Assembly: GCA_021325355.1 (NCBI GenBank)
Contig: JAJPHI010000017.1
Location: forward strand, 23,686 to 87,685
Length of the DNA: 64,000 bases
Source of the DNA: Pseudomonadota bacterium
GTDB lineage: Bacteria > Desulfobacterota > Binatia > Binatales > Binataceae
Direction: 5' to 3'
The position numbers and the translations under genes are program-made. This document shows, piece by piece, positions 27,668 through 37,700 of this stretch. Each line of letters opens with the position of its first letter. Within the stretch, counting starts at the first letter, position 1. The notes below the pieces were generated by a model. That model was not told where the DNA came from and did not search any database. It saw only the letters and a list, made by a program, of their open reading frames with translations.

Positions 27668-28834
27668 TTATAACGACGCGTAAACGGCCTCGATCAGCGG
27701 CACCGCGCGTTCATCGATCAAGAGCCCGAGGTTCATGCGGTTCATCGTGTAGCCGAAACCGATCCGCGCCTTGGGATCCGCGAAGCCGAGCGAGCCGCCG
27801 GCGCCCGGATGGCCGAAGGTATGCGTGTTCGGCCCCATCATGGCCCCTGATTGCGAGAGCATGAAGCCCGCGCTGAAGCGCGACGCGAGCATCAGCACCT
27901 CGTCGCGCCCGAAGGACTGCTCGGTCCAGCATCGCTCGAGCGCGTCTGGGCTGAGGACGCGGACGCCGTCGAGTTCGCCGCCGCGCGCCAGCGCCCCATA
28001 GAGGCGCGCGAGCGCACGGGCGTTGGTATGCGCATTGCCGGCGGGCAGCTCGGCCGCGCGCCACGCGCGTGTGTTGACGAAGCCGGGGCGATTTAGAATT
28101 CCCGGGTTACCAAAGGTTTTGGCGCTCACCGATTCGGGGTCTTTGGCCATCTCGGCGAACGGATTCGGTTCGCCCGCTTTCGGCCTGGCGGGAATCATCT
28201 CGGCCGTCCGCGCGTCGTGTTCGGGTCCGAGCCCGATATGGCAATCGAGGCCGAGCGGACCGGCGATTTCATCCCGGAGATAGGCGCTGAAGGTGGCTTT
28301 GCCACTGACGCGACGGACCACTTCGCCGACCAGCCAGCCGAAGGTCATGGCGTGATAACCGTGACGGGTGCCCGGCCGCCACCACGGCTCCTGCTCGGCC
28401 AGCGCCGTGCACATCGCCTGCCAGTTCAAAAACGTCGCATCGTCGAGCGGCTTGCGGATGGCGGGGAGGCCCGCGCGATGGCTCAGCAGGTAACGGACCG
28501 GGAGAGTGGCCTTGCGCGCCTGCGCGAATTCGGGCCAATAAGTCGCGACCGGTTCGTCAAGGTCGATCTTGCCCTGGTCAACCAGTCGATGAGCACAGAT
28601 GGCGGTTATGCCCTTGCTCGTCGAATACACGTTGACGATCGTATCGCGCTGCCACGGCTGGGTTTTTGCCGCATCGGCCCATCCGCCCCATAAATCCACT
28701 ACGGGACGCCCGTCCAGCGTAACACTGACCGCCGCGCCGACTTCCGCGTCGCGCGCGAAGTTGGCTTCGAACGCCTCCTTGACGCGGGCGAAACGCCGAT
28801 CGCATTCACCTTCGATCTTGTAATCTGCAGCCAT
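27668..28834 (-). CDS. Serine hydrolase, class C beta-lactamase/esterase fold
   Basis: A 388-residue protein of the beta-lactamase-related family (EstB/LACTB-like esterases). The nucleophile is in the SxxK motif YSTSKG (near residue 70). The second motif is YHA (GYHAMTFGWLVGEV) in place of the YxN of penicillinases, as in carboxylesterases. HPGAGGSLGFADPKARIGFGYTMN is the C-terminal HxG-type block. There is no signal peptide, so it acts in the cytoplasm and is more likely an esterase than a resistance enzyme. GAGGACG precedes the ATG. Confidence 0.88.
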   Translation of the reverse strand: MAADYKIEGECDRRFARVKEAFEANFARDAEVGAAVSVTLDGRPVVDLWGGWADAAKTQPWQRDTIVNVYSTSKGITAICAHRLVDQGKIDLDEPVATYWPEFAQARKATLPVRYLLSHRAGLPAIRKPLDDATFLNWQAMCTALAEQEPWWRPGTRHGYHAMTFGWLVGEVVRRVSGKATFSAYLRDEIAGPLGLDCHIGLGPEHDARTAEMIPARPKAGEPNPFAEMAKDPESVSAKTFGNPGILNRPGFVNTRAWRAAELPAGNAHTNARALARLYGALARGGELDGVRVLSPDALERCWTEQSFGRDEVLMLASRFSAGFMLSQSGAMMGPNTHTFGHPGAGGSLGFADPKARIGFGYTMNRMNLGLLIDERAVPLIEAVYASL

Positions 28835-28903
28835 TTTACGTCCTCGTGCGAAGTTGCTGGAGTCTAGTCCGAACCGCCGCGGAACCGGAAGCGTCGGGAA
28901 GGA

Positions 28904-29383
28904 TCACTCACGGCTGAGGAGAACGATCGCGGAGGCGGCGGCGCCTTCGCCGCGGCCGAGCGCGCCGATTCCTTCAGGATTGGCGGCTTTGACGTTGATC
29001 AGCGAGGCGTCGGCGTCGAGCGCCTGCGCCAGCCGCGCGCACATTTCCGACAGATGGGGCGCGAGCCTGGGGCGCTGCGCAATCAGCGTCAGATCGGCAT
29101 TGACGAGGCGCCATCCGAGCGCTGCGGTTTCGCGCCATACCGTGACCAGCAACTGAATGCTGTCGGCGTCACAGTATTGCGGATCATCGTCCGGAAAACG
29201 GCGGCCGAGATCGCCGCGGCCGGTCGCGCCGAGCAGCGCATTGGCCAGGGCATGGGCGGCGACGTCGGCGTCGGAATGACCGCGCAGGCCGTGTGAATGG
29301 GCGATCTCGACGCCGCCCAGCACGAGGCGGCGGCCGGCTTCAAACGGATGAAAATCAAAACCTTGACCGATTCTAAACGGCAT
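28904..29383 (-). CDS. ispF: 2-C-methyl-D-erythritol 2,4-cyclodiphosphate synthase
   Basis: A 159-residue trimeric enzyme of the non-mevalonate isoprenoid pathway. Signatures are RIGQGFDFHPF with metal ligands Asp and His, GLRGHSDADVAAHAL with the third His, FPDDDPQY, and the C-terminal NVKAANPEGIGALGRGEG block. It stands alone, without ispD next to it, and is divergent from the small membrane protein at 29439. Confidence 0.95.
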   Translation of the reverse strand: MPFRIGQGFDFHPFEAGRRLVLGGVEIAHSHGLRGHSDADVAAHALANALLGATGRGDLGRRFPDDDPQYCDADSIQLLVTVWRETAALGWRLVNADLTLIAQRPRLAPHLSEMCARLAQALDADASLINVKAANPEGIGALGRGEGAAASAIVLLSRE

Positions 29384-29438
29384 CCGAGTTGCCTTCGCGG
29401 CGTTCGACTGACAACCTTACAAGCGTCAGGGTTATGCG

Positions 29439-29720
29439 ATGACCGAGTTCTGGAAACGCCCCAAGTTCTGGGTGAGCGCCGTGCTGACCGCGTGGCTGCT
29501 CTACATACTGTACGAGAATTTTCAGCTTGCCCCGGTTGAAATTCACCTGATCCCTTTTGCCGCCACCCTGCAGTTCAAGGTCTCCGCGATAATCATCGGC
29601 TCGATCGTTCTGGGGATTGTCGCGACCCTAATCGTTCAATGGCTCTGGCGGCGGCGCTCCTCGAAGAAGGCGTCGGCGTCGGCGACCGCTCCGGTGTCGA
29701 GCACCAGCACGGTAGCCTGA
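29439..29720 (+). CDS. Small membrane protein, LapA/DUF1049-like
   Basis: A 93-residue protein with two hydrophobic helices (about residues 10-27 and 47-70) and a short basic RRRSSKK plus Ser/Thr/Ala-rich tail. NFQLAPVEIHLIPFAATLQFKVS between the helices is the LapA-domain pattern, a family tied to lipopolysaccharide assembly in enterobacteria. Its last 85 bases overlap the 3' end of moeA on the other strand. The role here is unknown. Confidence 0.72.
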   Translation: MTEFWKRPKFWVSAVLTAWLLYILYENFQLAPVEIHLIPFAATLQFKVSAIIIGSIVLGIVATLIVQWLWRRRSSKKASASATAPVSSTSTVA

Positions 29721-30898
29721 GCGCCCTCGGCCAGCCGGTCCTGCTCACGCGGACCGATCAGCAATCCGTGCGCGCGTGAGAGCGAGCTTAAGACGCCCGA
29801 GCTTTGGTTGCCGGTCGGGGTCGCGACCAACTCGCCGTTGCGGCGCGAGAGCTGGACCCGAACGAACTCGGTGAGCCCGTGCGCGATCCGGATCTCCGCG
29901 CCGCATCGCGCGACCACACGCGGCAGGCCGACGGCGTTCCGCCCGGCCATCCGGGCAAGCGCCGGTCGCGCGTATAGATAGAAACAGACCATGGTCGAGA
30001 CCGGATTCCCCGGCAGGCCGAAGACCGGTTTGCCGCCTACCGTGCCGAACTTGAGTGGACGGCCGGGCCTTTGCGCCACGCCGTGAAAAAGCTGGCGCAG
30101 ACCCATCTCGTCCATGACTTCCTTGACATGATCGAATTGGCCCACCGAGACGCCGCCGGTGGTCAGCACGACGTCGAAGGCCAGCGCTTCGGCGAAGCGC
30201 GCGCGCACCTCCTCGCGCTGATCGCGGGCGACCTTAAGAATGGTCGGCTCGCCGCCGGCTTCGATGATAGCGGCCGCCAGCGCATACGCGCTCGAGTTCA
30301 CGACCTGGGCGCCGGTCGGGATCTGATCGACGTCGACCAGCTCGTCGCCGGTGGCGACGATCGCGACGCGCGGCGCGCGATAGACATCGATCATGGCGCG
30401 GTTGAGCGCCGCCAGCACGCCGAGATCGGCCGGTGTCAGCAGCTTGCCCGCCGCCAGCACGAGTTCGCCGCGCTTGAGGTCTTCGCCCTGCGGACGGACG
30501 AAGGCGCCGACCGCGGCGGCGGCCGTCACCTCGACTATCGCACCGGCGCTGCGGGTGCGCTCGACCGGCACGATCGCGTCGGCGCCGGCGGCGATCGGCG
30601 CTCCGGTCATGGTGCGCGTCGCCTCACCGGCCGCGATCGAACGGGTCGGCATCTGGCCGGCCGCGACGGTCTCGAGCACGCGCAGGCGCACCGGCGTCGT
30701 CTCGCTCGCCGAGGCTACGTCGGCCGCGCGTACGGCGAAGCCGTCCATCGCGGAATTGGCGAAGCCCGGAATGTCGCGCGGCGAACGAATCTCTTCGGCC
30801 AGCACGCGCCCGAGCGCCTGGCGAATCGACAGGCGCTCGACGCCCAGGGGCGCAACGTTGTCGAGCACAATCTGGAGGGCTTGGTCGGCGGTCACCAT
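29636..30898 (-). CDS. moeA: Molybdopterin molybdenumtransferase MoeA
   Basis: A 420-residue enzyme that inserts molybdate into adenylated molybdopterin. SAMDGFAVRAADV lies in the N-terminal domains. The MogA-like domain has VAIVATGDELV, VVNSSAYAL and LTTGGVSVGQFDHVKEVM. GRPLKFGTVGGKPVFGLPGNPVSTMV is the PROSITE region. The track starts at 31165, but homology begins at MVTADQALQIVLD, so ATG 30898 is used. No other cofactor genes are adjacent. A molybdenum enzyme must be encoded elsewhere, possibly one served by the MoxR/CoxE pair at 61.6 kb. Confidence 0.94.
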   Translation of the reverse strand: MVTADQALQIVLDNVAPLGVERLSIRQALGRVLAEEIRSPRDIPGFANSAMDGFAVRAADVASASETTPVRLRVLETVAAGQMPTRSIAAGEATRTMTGAPIAAGADAIVPVERTRSAGAIVEVTAAAAVGAFVRPQGEDLKRGELVLAAGKLLTPADLGVLAALNRAMIDVYRAPRVAIVATGDELVDVDQIPTGAQVVNSSAYALAAAIIEAGGEPTILKVARDQREEVRARFAEALAFDVVLTTGGVSVGQFDHVKEVMDEMGLRQLFHGVAQRPGRPLKFGTVGGKPVFGLPGNPVSTMVCFYLYARPALARMAGRNAVGLPRVVARCGAEIRIAHGLTEFVRVQLSRRNGELVATPTGNQSSGVLSSLSRAHGLLIGPREQDRLAEGAQATVLVLDTGAVADADAFFEERRRQSH

Positions 30899-30983
30899 GA
30901 TGGTTTCAGGATAGCGCCTGCGGGCGGCGACAAAAATCGCTGGAGGAGCTAATCGAGCGTCCGGAGCGGCGTGAATTCCCGCT

Positions 30984-31538
30984 CTAACGACCGGCGCGCT
31001 CGAGAATATTAACCTTGCCGGCGAAGTCCTCGAGGTCCACTTCGGTGGTTTCGAGTACCCGCGCGACCATCCCCCAGAAACCGACCGCCATGATGAGCTC
31101 GACGATCTCGCCCGGGCCGAGATGCTTTTGCAGCGCCTGCAGTGTGGCCTTGCCGCCCTTGACATTGCGCGCGATGGTGTCGGTGAACTCGAGCACCAGT
31201 CGTTCGACCTCGCTGAAGCAGGTGGCGTTCGGCCAATTGTCGATGCCGGCGAGCTGCTCGTCGGTCACCCCGACGCTTTTGGCGATCGGCACGTGCTGCG
31301 TGTACTCGTAGAGCGAGTTGCAGACGCGGGCGTTGCGCAGGATCGCGATCTCGCGCAGTTTGCCGTCGAGCTTGCCCCGCGTCATGAGGGAATTGCCGAG
31401 CCGCGAGAAATTCTGAAACACGGCATCCGAGGCGTTGGCGATCATGCGCGCGACATTGAGCTTGCGCGGCGTGTTGCCAAGGATCTCGAGGGTCTTGGGC
31501 GAAGCTTTGCTCTCGTCAACGTAAGGCAGCAGCGCCAT
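30984..31538 (-). CDS. Carboxymuconolactone decarboxylase-family protein (AhpD-like)
   Basis: A 184-residue helical protein. LREIAILRNARVCNSLYEYTQHVPIAKSVGV is the CMD-domain core. Only one cysteine stands where AhpD peroxidase partners have CxxC, with Glu and His following (CNSLYEYTQH). That pattern belongs to the non-redox branch of the family, so it is probably not a peroxidase partner. GGAGG lies before the ATG. It sits between dedA and moeA on the same strand with short gaps. Confidence 0.85.
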   Translation of the reverse strand: MALLPYVDESKASPKTLEILGNTPRKLNVARMIANASDAVFQNFSRLGNSLMTRGKLDGKLREIAILRNARVCNSLYEYTQHVPIAKSVGVTDEQLAGIDNWPNATCFSEVERLVLEFTDTIARNVKGGKATLQALQKHLGPGEIVELIMAVGFWGMVARVLETTEVDLEDFAGKVNILERAGR

Positions 31539-31603
31539 GTGTCAAACCTCCAACGGATAAATTCGGCCGCGGACTGAACCGCGGGTGTGAGCGGCCGCCC
31601 GCT

Positions 31604-32221
31604 TCAATCGCTCGCGTCGAGCTGCTGATGCCGATGGGTTTCCCGCCACCAGTAGAGCAGCAGCGCGGCGAGTACCAGGCCGATCAGGAGTTCGATCCCG
31701 ACGGTCGCGCGACGGGCCAGCCATTCGAGCTGTCCACCCAATAGATAGCCGATCGTGGTGACCAGGGGACACCAGACCACCGCCCCGAAAATATTCCAGC
31801 CCAGAAAGCGCAGGAAAGGCATCCCGGCCGCACCGGCCATCGGACCGGCCAGAAAGCGTGCGCCGGCGACAAACCGCGCCATGAACACCGCCTTGTTGCC
31901 GTGCGCGATAAAGAAGCGGCGCAGGCGCTCGTAACGGACCCGGATAAAATGAAACCGCCCGGCCAGGCTTTCGAACAGACGCTGCCCCTGCATCCGGCCG
32001 AAGGTATAGCCGCAACAGTCGCCGGTTACCGCGCTGGCGGTGCCGACGGCGTAGAGGAGACCGAGGTCGAGTTCGCCGCGACCAGCCATGAAGCCGGCGA
32101 TCAGCAAAACGGTCTCTTCAGGAACGGGAAAGCCGAGGTTGCCGATAAAGACAAAGATAAACACGCCCAGATAACCCCAGGCGCCAATCCATCCGGTTAC
32201 GTCCACGTGAGGTGCATGCAT
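31604..32221 (-). CDS. DedA/SNARE-associated family membrane protein
   Basis: A 205-residue inner-membrane protein of the DedA/VTT family, members of which flip undecaprenyl phosphate or phospholipids. Family features are the FIGNLGFPVPEETVLLIAGFM re-entrant loop with its Glu and the second loop RFVAGARFLAGPMAGAAGMPFLRF with the conserved Arg residues. There are four to five predicted helices. The track starts at 32365. ATG 32221 is preferred because the preceding 48 residues look non-coding and overlap the promoter region of the divergent hydrolase gene. Confidence 0.88.
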   Translation of the reverse strand: MHAPHVDVTGWIGAWGYLGVFIFVFIGNLGFPVPEETVLLIAGFMAGRGELDLGLLYAVGTASAVTGDCCGYTFGRMQGQRLFESLAGRFHFIRVRYERLRRFFIAHGNKAVFMARFVAGARFLAGPMAGAAGMPFLRFLGWNIFGAVVWCPLVTTIGYLLGGQLEWLARRATVGIELLIGLVLAALLLYWWRETHRHQQLDASD

Positions 32222-32367
32222 CACGAGGCAGCCCCGCCTGCCGTCCTCCCAAGCTTGCCGGATAACGGCAGGTAAAGTAAGTGGTCGGCGGTTTTGGTCA
32301 CAACCGGCAAATGCGCTATTGGGAAGCAGAAACCCAACGGGCATTTTCCTTTTCTGCGGAGGCATCG

Positions 32368-33138
32368 ATGGCGCTAGCCGGTGAAGTCAAAAATCTCGAC
32401 GCGCTCGAAGGCCGCGACGTTACTTTTTCCAGTGACGGCTTTGCGATGAAGGGTTATCTCGCCCGACCGAAGGCGCCGGGCACTTATCCAGGCGTGATCG
32501 TGCTGCATGAGGCGTTCGGACTGGTCGAACACGAGCGCGACGTGGCGCGCCGCTTCGCCAACGCCGGCTTTATCGCCTTGGCGCCGGATATGTATTCGCG
32601 GATCGGCGCGCCGGCCAATCCGTCGGACATGAACCAGGTGCGGACCAAGATGTTCGGCCTCGCGGATGCACAGATCGTCCGTGACGGCGCGGCGGCGGCC
32701 GCCTTTCTGCGCGCCCAGCCCGGATGCAACGGGAAGGTTGGATGCGTCGGCTTCTGTGTCGGTGGTCGCTGGACGCTCCTGATAGCGTGCAGCAGCGACC
32801 GCATCGATGCCGCGATCGATTGCTGGGGCGGCTTCATCACGCGCGCCACGCCGGACGCCCTAACGACGCCGGAGCGGCCGACGCCGGTTATCGATCTTGC
32901 GCCGGAGCTGCATTGCCCCTTGTTTATCGTGTGTGGCGAAGAGGACCAGAATCCGTCTCCGGCCGATGCGCAGGCGCTGTGCGACCGCTTGCAGCGCGCC
33001 GGCAAGCCCTTCCAGTTCGAGATGTTCCGGAATGCGGGGCACGCCTTTTTCGCCGACTAACGCCCGAGCTATCGCGAGGCCGCGGCGTTCGAGCTATGGC
33101 CGAAAATGGTGAACTTCTTCAAGAGCAATCTCGGTTAG
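32368..33138 (+). pseudogene. Dienelactone hydrolase interrupted by one in-frame stop
   Basis: An alpha/beta-hydrolase of the dienelactone hydrolase family. The Cys nucleophile is in GCVGFCVGGRW, the Asp in CGEEDQNPSP and the His in NAGHAFFAD, so the whole catalytic triad lies before the stop. Translation from ATG 32368 (GGAGG upstream) ends after 230 residues at TAA 33058-33060. The same frame then continues 25 codons as RPSYREAAAFELWPKMVNFF... to TAG 33138. That is the standard C-terminus of this family, where the stop position normally holds Tyr. One base change (TAC or TAT to TAA) explains it. The shorter protein may still fold poorly or work. A sequencing error is also possible. Confidence 0.85.
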
Positions 33139-33294
33139 ACCGCGAGGTAGAGGGACGCGGCTTGGCCGCTTCAGCTTGCGGCGATGATCGCCGCGGCTTA
33201 GGATCGATGCATGGACCGATCGATCACCAAGCGAGGACCGGGCCGACCGCCGCGTCCTGATGATTTCGTGCCGCGGCCGCCCAGCGACTGACGG

Positions 33295-34704
33295 TCACGG
33301 GATCAACTCCGCGAAGCTTCGGTTGTGCGCCGAGCGGGCGTTGACGGCGTTCGCGTCGCCCGCGCGGAAAGGCTCAAATTCCGCGCCTTCAAGCGGATCG
33401 CGCGCCGCCGTGCGCGGATCGAAACCGTCGGCGCCGACCCCGCGCGTACGCACGAGCTCGACCGCCTGCTCGAGCGCGGTCAGGCTATCGGCATAGCGAG
33501 CGAGTCGGGCCAGAGCGCAGGCTCGATTGTAATACATCTTGGCGGAAGGTGGTCGCGCGAGGGTAGCGGCTTCGAGCCACGCCTCCGCCGCGTCTTCGAT
33601 TCGCCCGACGCAATAGAGCAGGTAGGCCTTTACGTGGTACTGGCTCGGCACCCGATAACCGTTGGTGCTTGCGCGTTCCAGTAGATCGATTCCGGCAAGC
33701 GCGAGGTCCTGCCCGCGTCCGCGCAACGCGGCCAACGCCGGGGCCGCGAGGTTTTGCGGGTTCTGCTGGGCCTGCTCGAGCAGTTCGATCCCGAGCATCC
33801 CGTTGATTGCGCCCAGGCAGAATTGCGCGTAGCCCACCGTCAACTGGACCTTCTCGCCCGCCTCCGGCCGGAGCGCGATAGCCCGGCGGAGGAAGTACTG
33901 CGCGCTTTCGAGATCGATCCGTTCGGTGCCGTCGCGTTTAACGAAACCGTAGTAGTTGCCGAGTGAGACCAGGGCGCGGAACAGACGTTTGCGCGCTTCG
34001 TTGAAATCGTTCGGCGGATGGTCTTCGCGGAAGTGCGGCGAGGCCTTCAGCCGATCGACCTGGATGCTGAGCGCCGCTTCAAGGTTGCGCAACAGGGGCA
34101 GCGGCGGCCAGTTCATCGCGATAAACGGGCTCTCGAGCGAATCGGCCAGCTTGATTTCCGGGTAGCGCAGGAACGAGAAAAAGTTCTCGAGCGGCGCGCC
34201 GACCACCTGATGGGCGGGATTCTCGAATTCGGGATCATCTTCGCCGAAAGAGCGCATCTCCTCGACCGTGACCCGCGCCAGTTCGAGATATTCGCCGATT
34301 TTCAGGGTTTGCAGATTGCCGACCAGGTCGCGCAGCTCTTTGCGGTAAATGATCCAGAAAACCACCAACAAAAGGAAAATGATCGCGGTGATCCAGAGCG
34401 CGGGACTGCTGAAGAGATCGTCGAAGCGCTTGCGGCGGTAGTCCCGCTCGCTCTCGGCCGGCGGCGTCAGGGCCGCCGAAAGACTCCTCAAGGTCGCGCG
34501 CAGTTGATCCTGCAGGGTGGCGGCGGATGCGGCGGAGTTATCGGAGGGTTCAGCAGATGCGCTCGCGGCCGCAGTCGGCGGACGGTCGGCGTACAGTTGA
34601 GCGGGCAGGAAGGGCGCGGCGGACAGCACGAGAAAGAGCCAGATGAGGAGTCTCGCGGCGCCGATTAAGGCGCGATTTCCGTGTGCGCTGGCGCGGTTCG
34701 TCAA
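33295..34704 (-). CDS. TPR-containing membrane protein of unknown function
   Basis: About 469 residues. An N-terminal signal-like helix (residues 13-38) is followed by an Ala/Ser-rich stretch and a second membrane helix (about 102-120, LWITAIIFLLLVVFWIIY). A large soluble region with tetratricopeptide-type helices follows (AQYFLRRAIALRPEAGEKV, AKMYYNRACALARLARYADSLTALEQA). It lies 76 bases downstream of dnaE. The track's 34875 start is inside dnaE. A TTG at 34704 with AGGA upstream gives a credible secreted or membrane N-terminus. No enzymatic motif is visible; it may be a scaffold. Confidence 0.72.
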   Translation of the reverse strand: MTNRASAHGNRALIGAARLLIWLFLVLSAAPFLPAQLYADRPPTAAASASAEPSDNSAASAATLQDQLRATLRSLSAALTPPAESERDYRRKRFDDLFSSPALWITAIIFLLLVVFWIIYRKELRDLVGNLQTLKIGEYLELARVTVEEMRSFGEDDPEFENPAHQVVGAPLENFFSFLRYPEIKLADSLESPFIAMNWPPLPLLRNLEAALSIQVDRLKASPHFREDHPPNDFNEARKRLFRALVSLGNYYGFVKRDGTERIDLESAQYFLRRAIALRPEAGEKVQLTVGYAQFCLGAINGMLGIELLEQAQQNPQNLAAPALAALRGRGQDLALAGIDLLERASTNGYRVPSQYHVKAYLLYCVGRIEDAAEAWLEAATLARPPSAKMYYNRACALARLARYADSLTALEQAVELVRTRGVGADGFDPRTAARDPLEGAEFEPFRAGDANAVNARSAHNRSFAELIP

Positions 34705-34780
34705 GTTGTCCTGCGATAGCCCCGCGCGTTGGCGTGCTCGTAAGCGGCCCTTTCCGCTGCGCTTCCTCCGTCCTCGCGGC

Positions 34781-37700
34781 TCATCGCAAGACCACGGCGT
34801 CCTTGGACAGCAGCGCCGAGATCTCCGACACGAAGGCCTCGGTGGGTGCGACGCGATAATCGTCGCCCAGGACAAAGACCGCTTCGTTGCCGTCGTCGAG
34901 GCCCAGATGCAGGTAGGTGATCGAGTTGCCGCGGTAGCGTCGCAGCAGGTCCTTCAGACGTTCGAGGTCGCCGTTGACCATGCGGTCGCGCGGGGCGCGG
35001 ATTCGGACCTCGCGCACGGCGTCGGTCAGCGCCGCACTGAGCGGTCGGATCTCATCGACGATTACCTGGGCGCGCTCATCATCGACGTCGAGCTTGCCCT
35101 TGAGCGCGATCGGCTCGGTTCCGGCTATCAGGGCCTCGTAATTCTGATAGGCCTCCGGCCAGACGATACATTCGACCACGCCCACGCGATCTTCGAGCGT
35201 GAAGGTGGCGTAGCGTTTGCCTGCTTTGTTGTTCTTGAGCTTGACCGCCTGGACCACGCCGGCAATCTGGATCTTGCTGCCGTCGGGCATATTGGGCAGG
35301 TCGGCGGTGGTGAGTTTGCCGATCCGCCGCAGCTCGCGCTCGTAGCGGTCGAGCGGATGGGCGGTGATATAGAAGCCGAGGGCCTCTTTTTCGTAATTGA
35401 GGAGTTCGGCGCGCGGCCATTCGGCGACGGTCTCACGGGCGATCAGCACGGGCGTCTCGCCGCTTTTGGCAAAGAGACTTATCTGATTGCGCACCGCGTC
35501 GCTTTCGTTGCGTTGCGCGAGCCGCAGCGCGTCGTCGATCTGCGCGGTGAGCGCGGCGCGGGCGACGCCGGTGAAATCGAACGCGCCGCACTTGATCAGG
35601 GCTTCGAGCAGCCGCCGATTAAGAATCTGCGTGCCGACGCGGACGCAGAAATCGGCCAGGGACTTGAACGCGCCGCCGCTCTCGCGCACCGCGATCATGT
35701 CCTGCGCCGACCTCGCGCCGACGCCGCGGATGGCGCCGAGGCCAAAGCGGATGGCGTCGTCGCTGACGGTGAACTTGACCCGGCTCTGGTTGATGTCCGG
35801 CGGCAGGATCCGAATCCGCATCTCGCGCAGCGCGGCGATATTCTTGTAGGTCTTGTCGGTGTCGTCCATGTCGAGCGACATCAGGGCCGCCATGAACTCG
35901 CGCGGATAGTGCGCCTTGAGATAGGCCGTCGTATAGGAGGTCAGGGCGTAGGCGGCGGCGTGCGAGCGATTGAAACCGTAGGAGGCGAAGGTGGCGATTT
36001 TCTCGAAGATCGAGGCGGCCAGCGTGCGGTCAACGCCGTTCCGCACCGCCCCCGTAACGAAGCGTTCGCGCTCCTTCTGCATCACGGCGATATTCTTTTT
36101 GCCCATCGCTGCGCGCAGGATATCCGCCTCTTCGAGCGTGTAGCCGGCGAGCGACTGCGCGGCGCGCATCACCTGTTCCTGATAGATGATGACGCCGTGA
36201 GTATCGCGCAGCACGGGCTCGAGCAGCGGATGGTCGTACTCGACCGGCTCCTTGCCGTGCTTGCGGCGGACGAAGGGCTCGACCATCCCGGCGTCGAGGG
36301 TGCCCGGCCGGAACAACGAAATCGCGGCGATCACGTCCTCGAAGCACGACGGCTTCAGATCGGTGATAAAGCGCCGCATGCCCGAGCCTTCCATCTGGAA
36401 GACGCCGACGGTGTCGCCACGCGCGAGCAGCCGGTAGGTCTCGGCGTCGTCGAGCGGCAGTTGATTGAGGTCGGGCGGACTGCCGCCGCCCGCTTTGATA
36501 AGGTCGAGGGTTTCGGTGATGAGCGTGAGGTTCTTGAGCGCGAGGAAGTCAAACTTGATAAGTCCCAGTTCCTCGACGCCTTTCATCGAGTACTGCGTGA
36601 TCGCGATGGGATTGTCGGCGCGCTCCTTATCGACGTAGAGCGGCACCAGATCGCGCAGCGGCTCGTCAGCGATGACGACCCCGGCCGCGTGGCGCGAGGC
36701 GTGGCGCAAAAGGCCTTCGAGTTTGAAGGCGTACTCGAAGAGCTCGGGATATTTTTCGCGCTCGGCGCGCAGCCGCGGCTCCATCTCGAAGGCGTCCTTC
36801 AGAGGAAAATCGCGCCCCTGCTTCGGCGCCGGATAGAGCTTGACGATGCGATCGGTCTCGGCGAAGGAGAGGCCGAGCACGCGGCCGACATCGCGAATCG
36901 CCTGTTTGCCCTTGATCGTGCCGAAGGTGATGATTTGCGCGACGCGGTCGTCGCCGTATTTTTTGCGGACGTAGTCGAGCACTTCGTCCCGCCGTTCGAA
37001 GCAGAAATCGACGTCAATATCCGGCATCGAGCGGCGACCCGGATTGAGCCATCGTTCGAACAGCAGCTTGTGTTCGATCGGATCGACCTCGGTGATGCCG
37101 AGGGCATAGGAGACGAGGCTGCCGACCACCGAACCGCGACCGGGACCGACAGGAATGCCTTTTTCACGGGCATAGTTGATAAAGTCGGCGACGATCAGTA
37201 GATAGCCGGCGAAACCCATCTCGCGGATCACCGGCAACTCGCGCTCGATCCGCTCGCGATACACCGCGTCATCGAAGTCGCCGCGCCGCGCATGCTGGTG
37301 CCTCAGGCGTTCTTCGAGGCCGGTGCGGACGCGCTCGACCAGCATCGCATCGAGCTCCTCGACGGTGGGCGGGGCTTCGCCCTCGGGCTGATACAGGGGG
37401 AAATGAAAGCGGCCGCTTTCGAATTCGAAATCGACCTGGTCGGCGATCGCCACCGTGTTGCGAATCTCCTCGGAGTCCGCGCCGAACGCCGCCACCATCT
37501 CTTCCGGCGTCTTGACGTAGAGCTCATCGGTATCGAAGCGCCATCGCGTCTCATCCGCCAGCGTCTTGCCGGTCTGGATACACAGGAGCACCTCGTGAGC
37601 CCTGGCGTCGTCGCGATGGAGATAATGGCAATCATTGGTCGCCACCAGCGGGATCCCGGCCGTGCGCCCGATCTCGCGCAGCGCCTCGTTCAGGGGGCCG

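Noticed and set aside
33211-33291. 26-residue ORF MDRSITKRGPGRPP... with an AT-hook-like GRPP motif
   Set aside because: Too short, no ribosome site, and it lies in the gap between two convergent genes. The motif can arise by chance in GC-rich DNA.
34643-37201. 852-codon plus-strand ORF in the track
   Set aside because: Antisense shadow of dnaE. It has no family motif, and the minus-strand DnaE is complete with all catalytic motifs.
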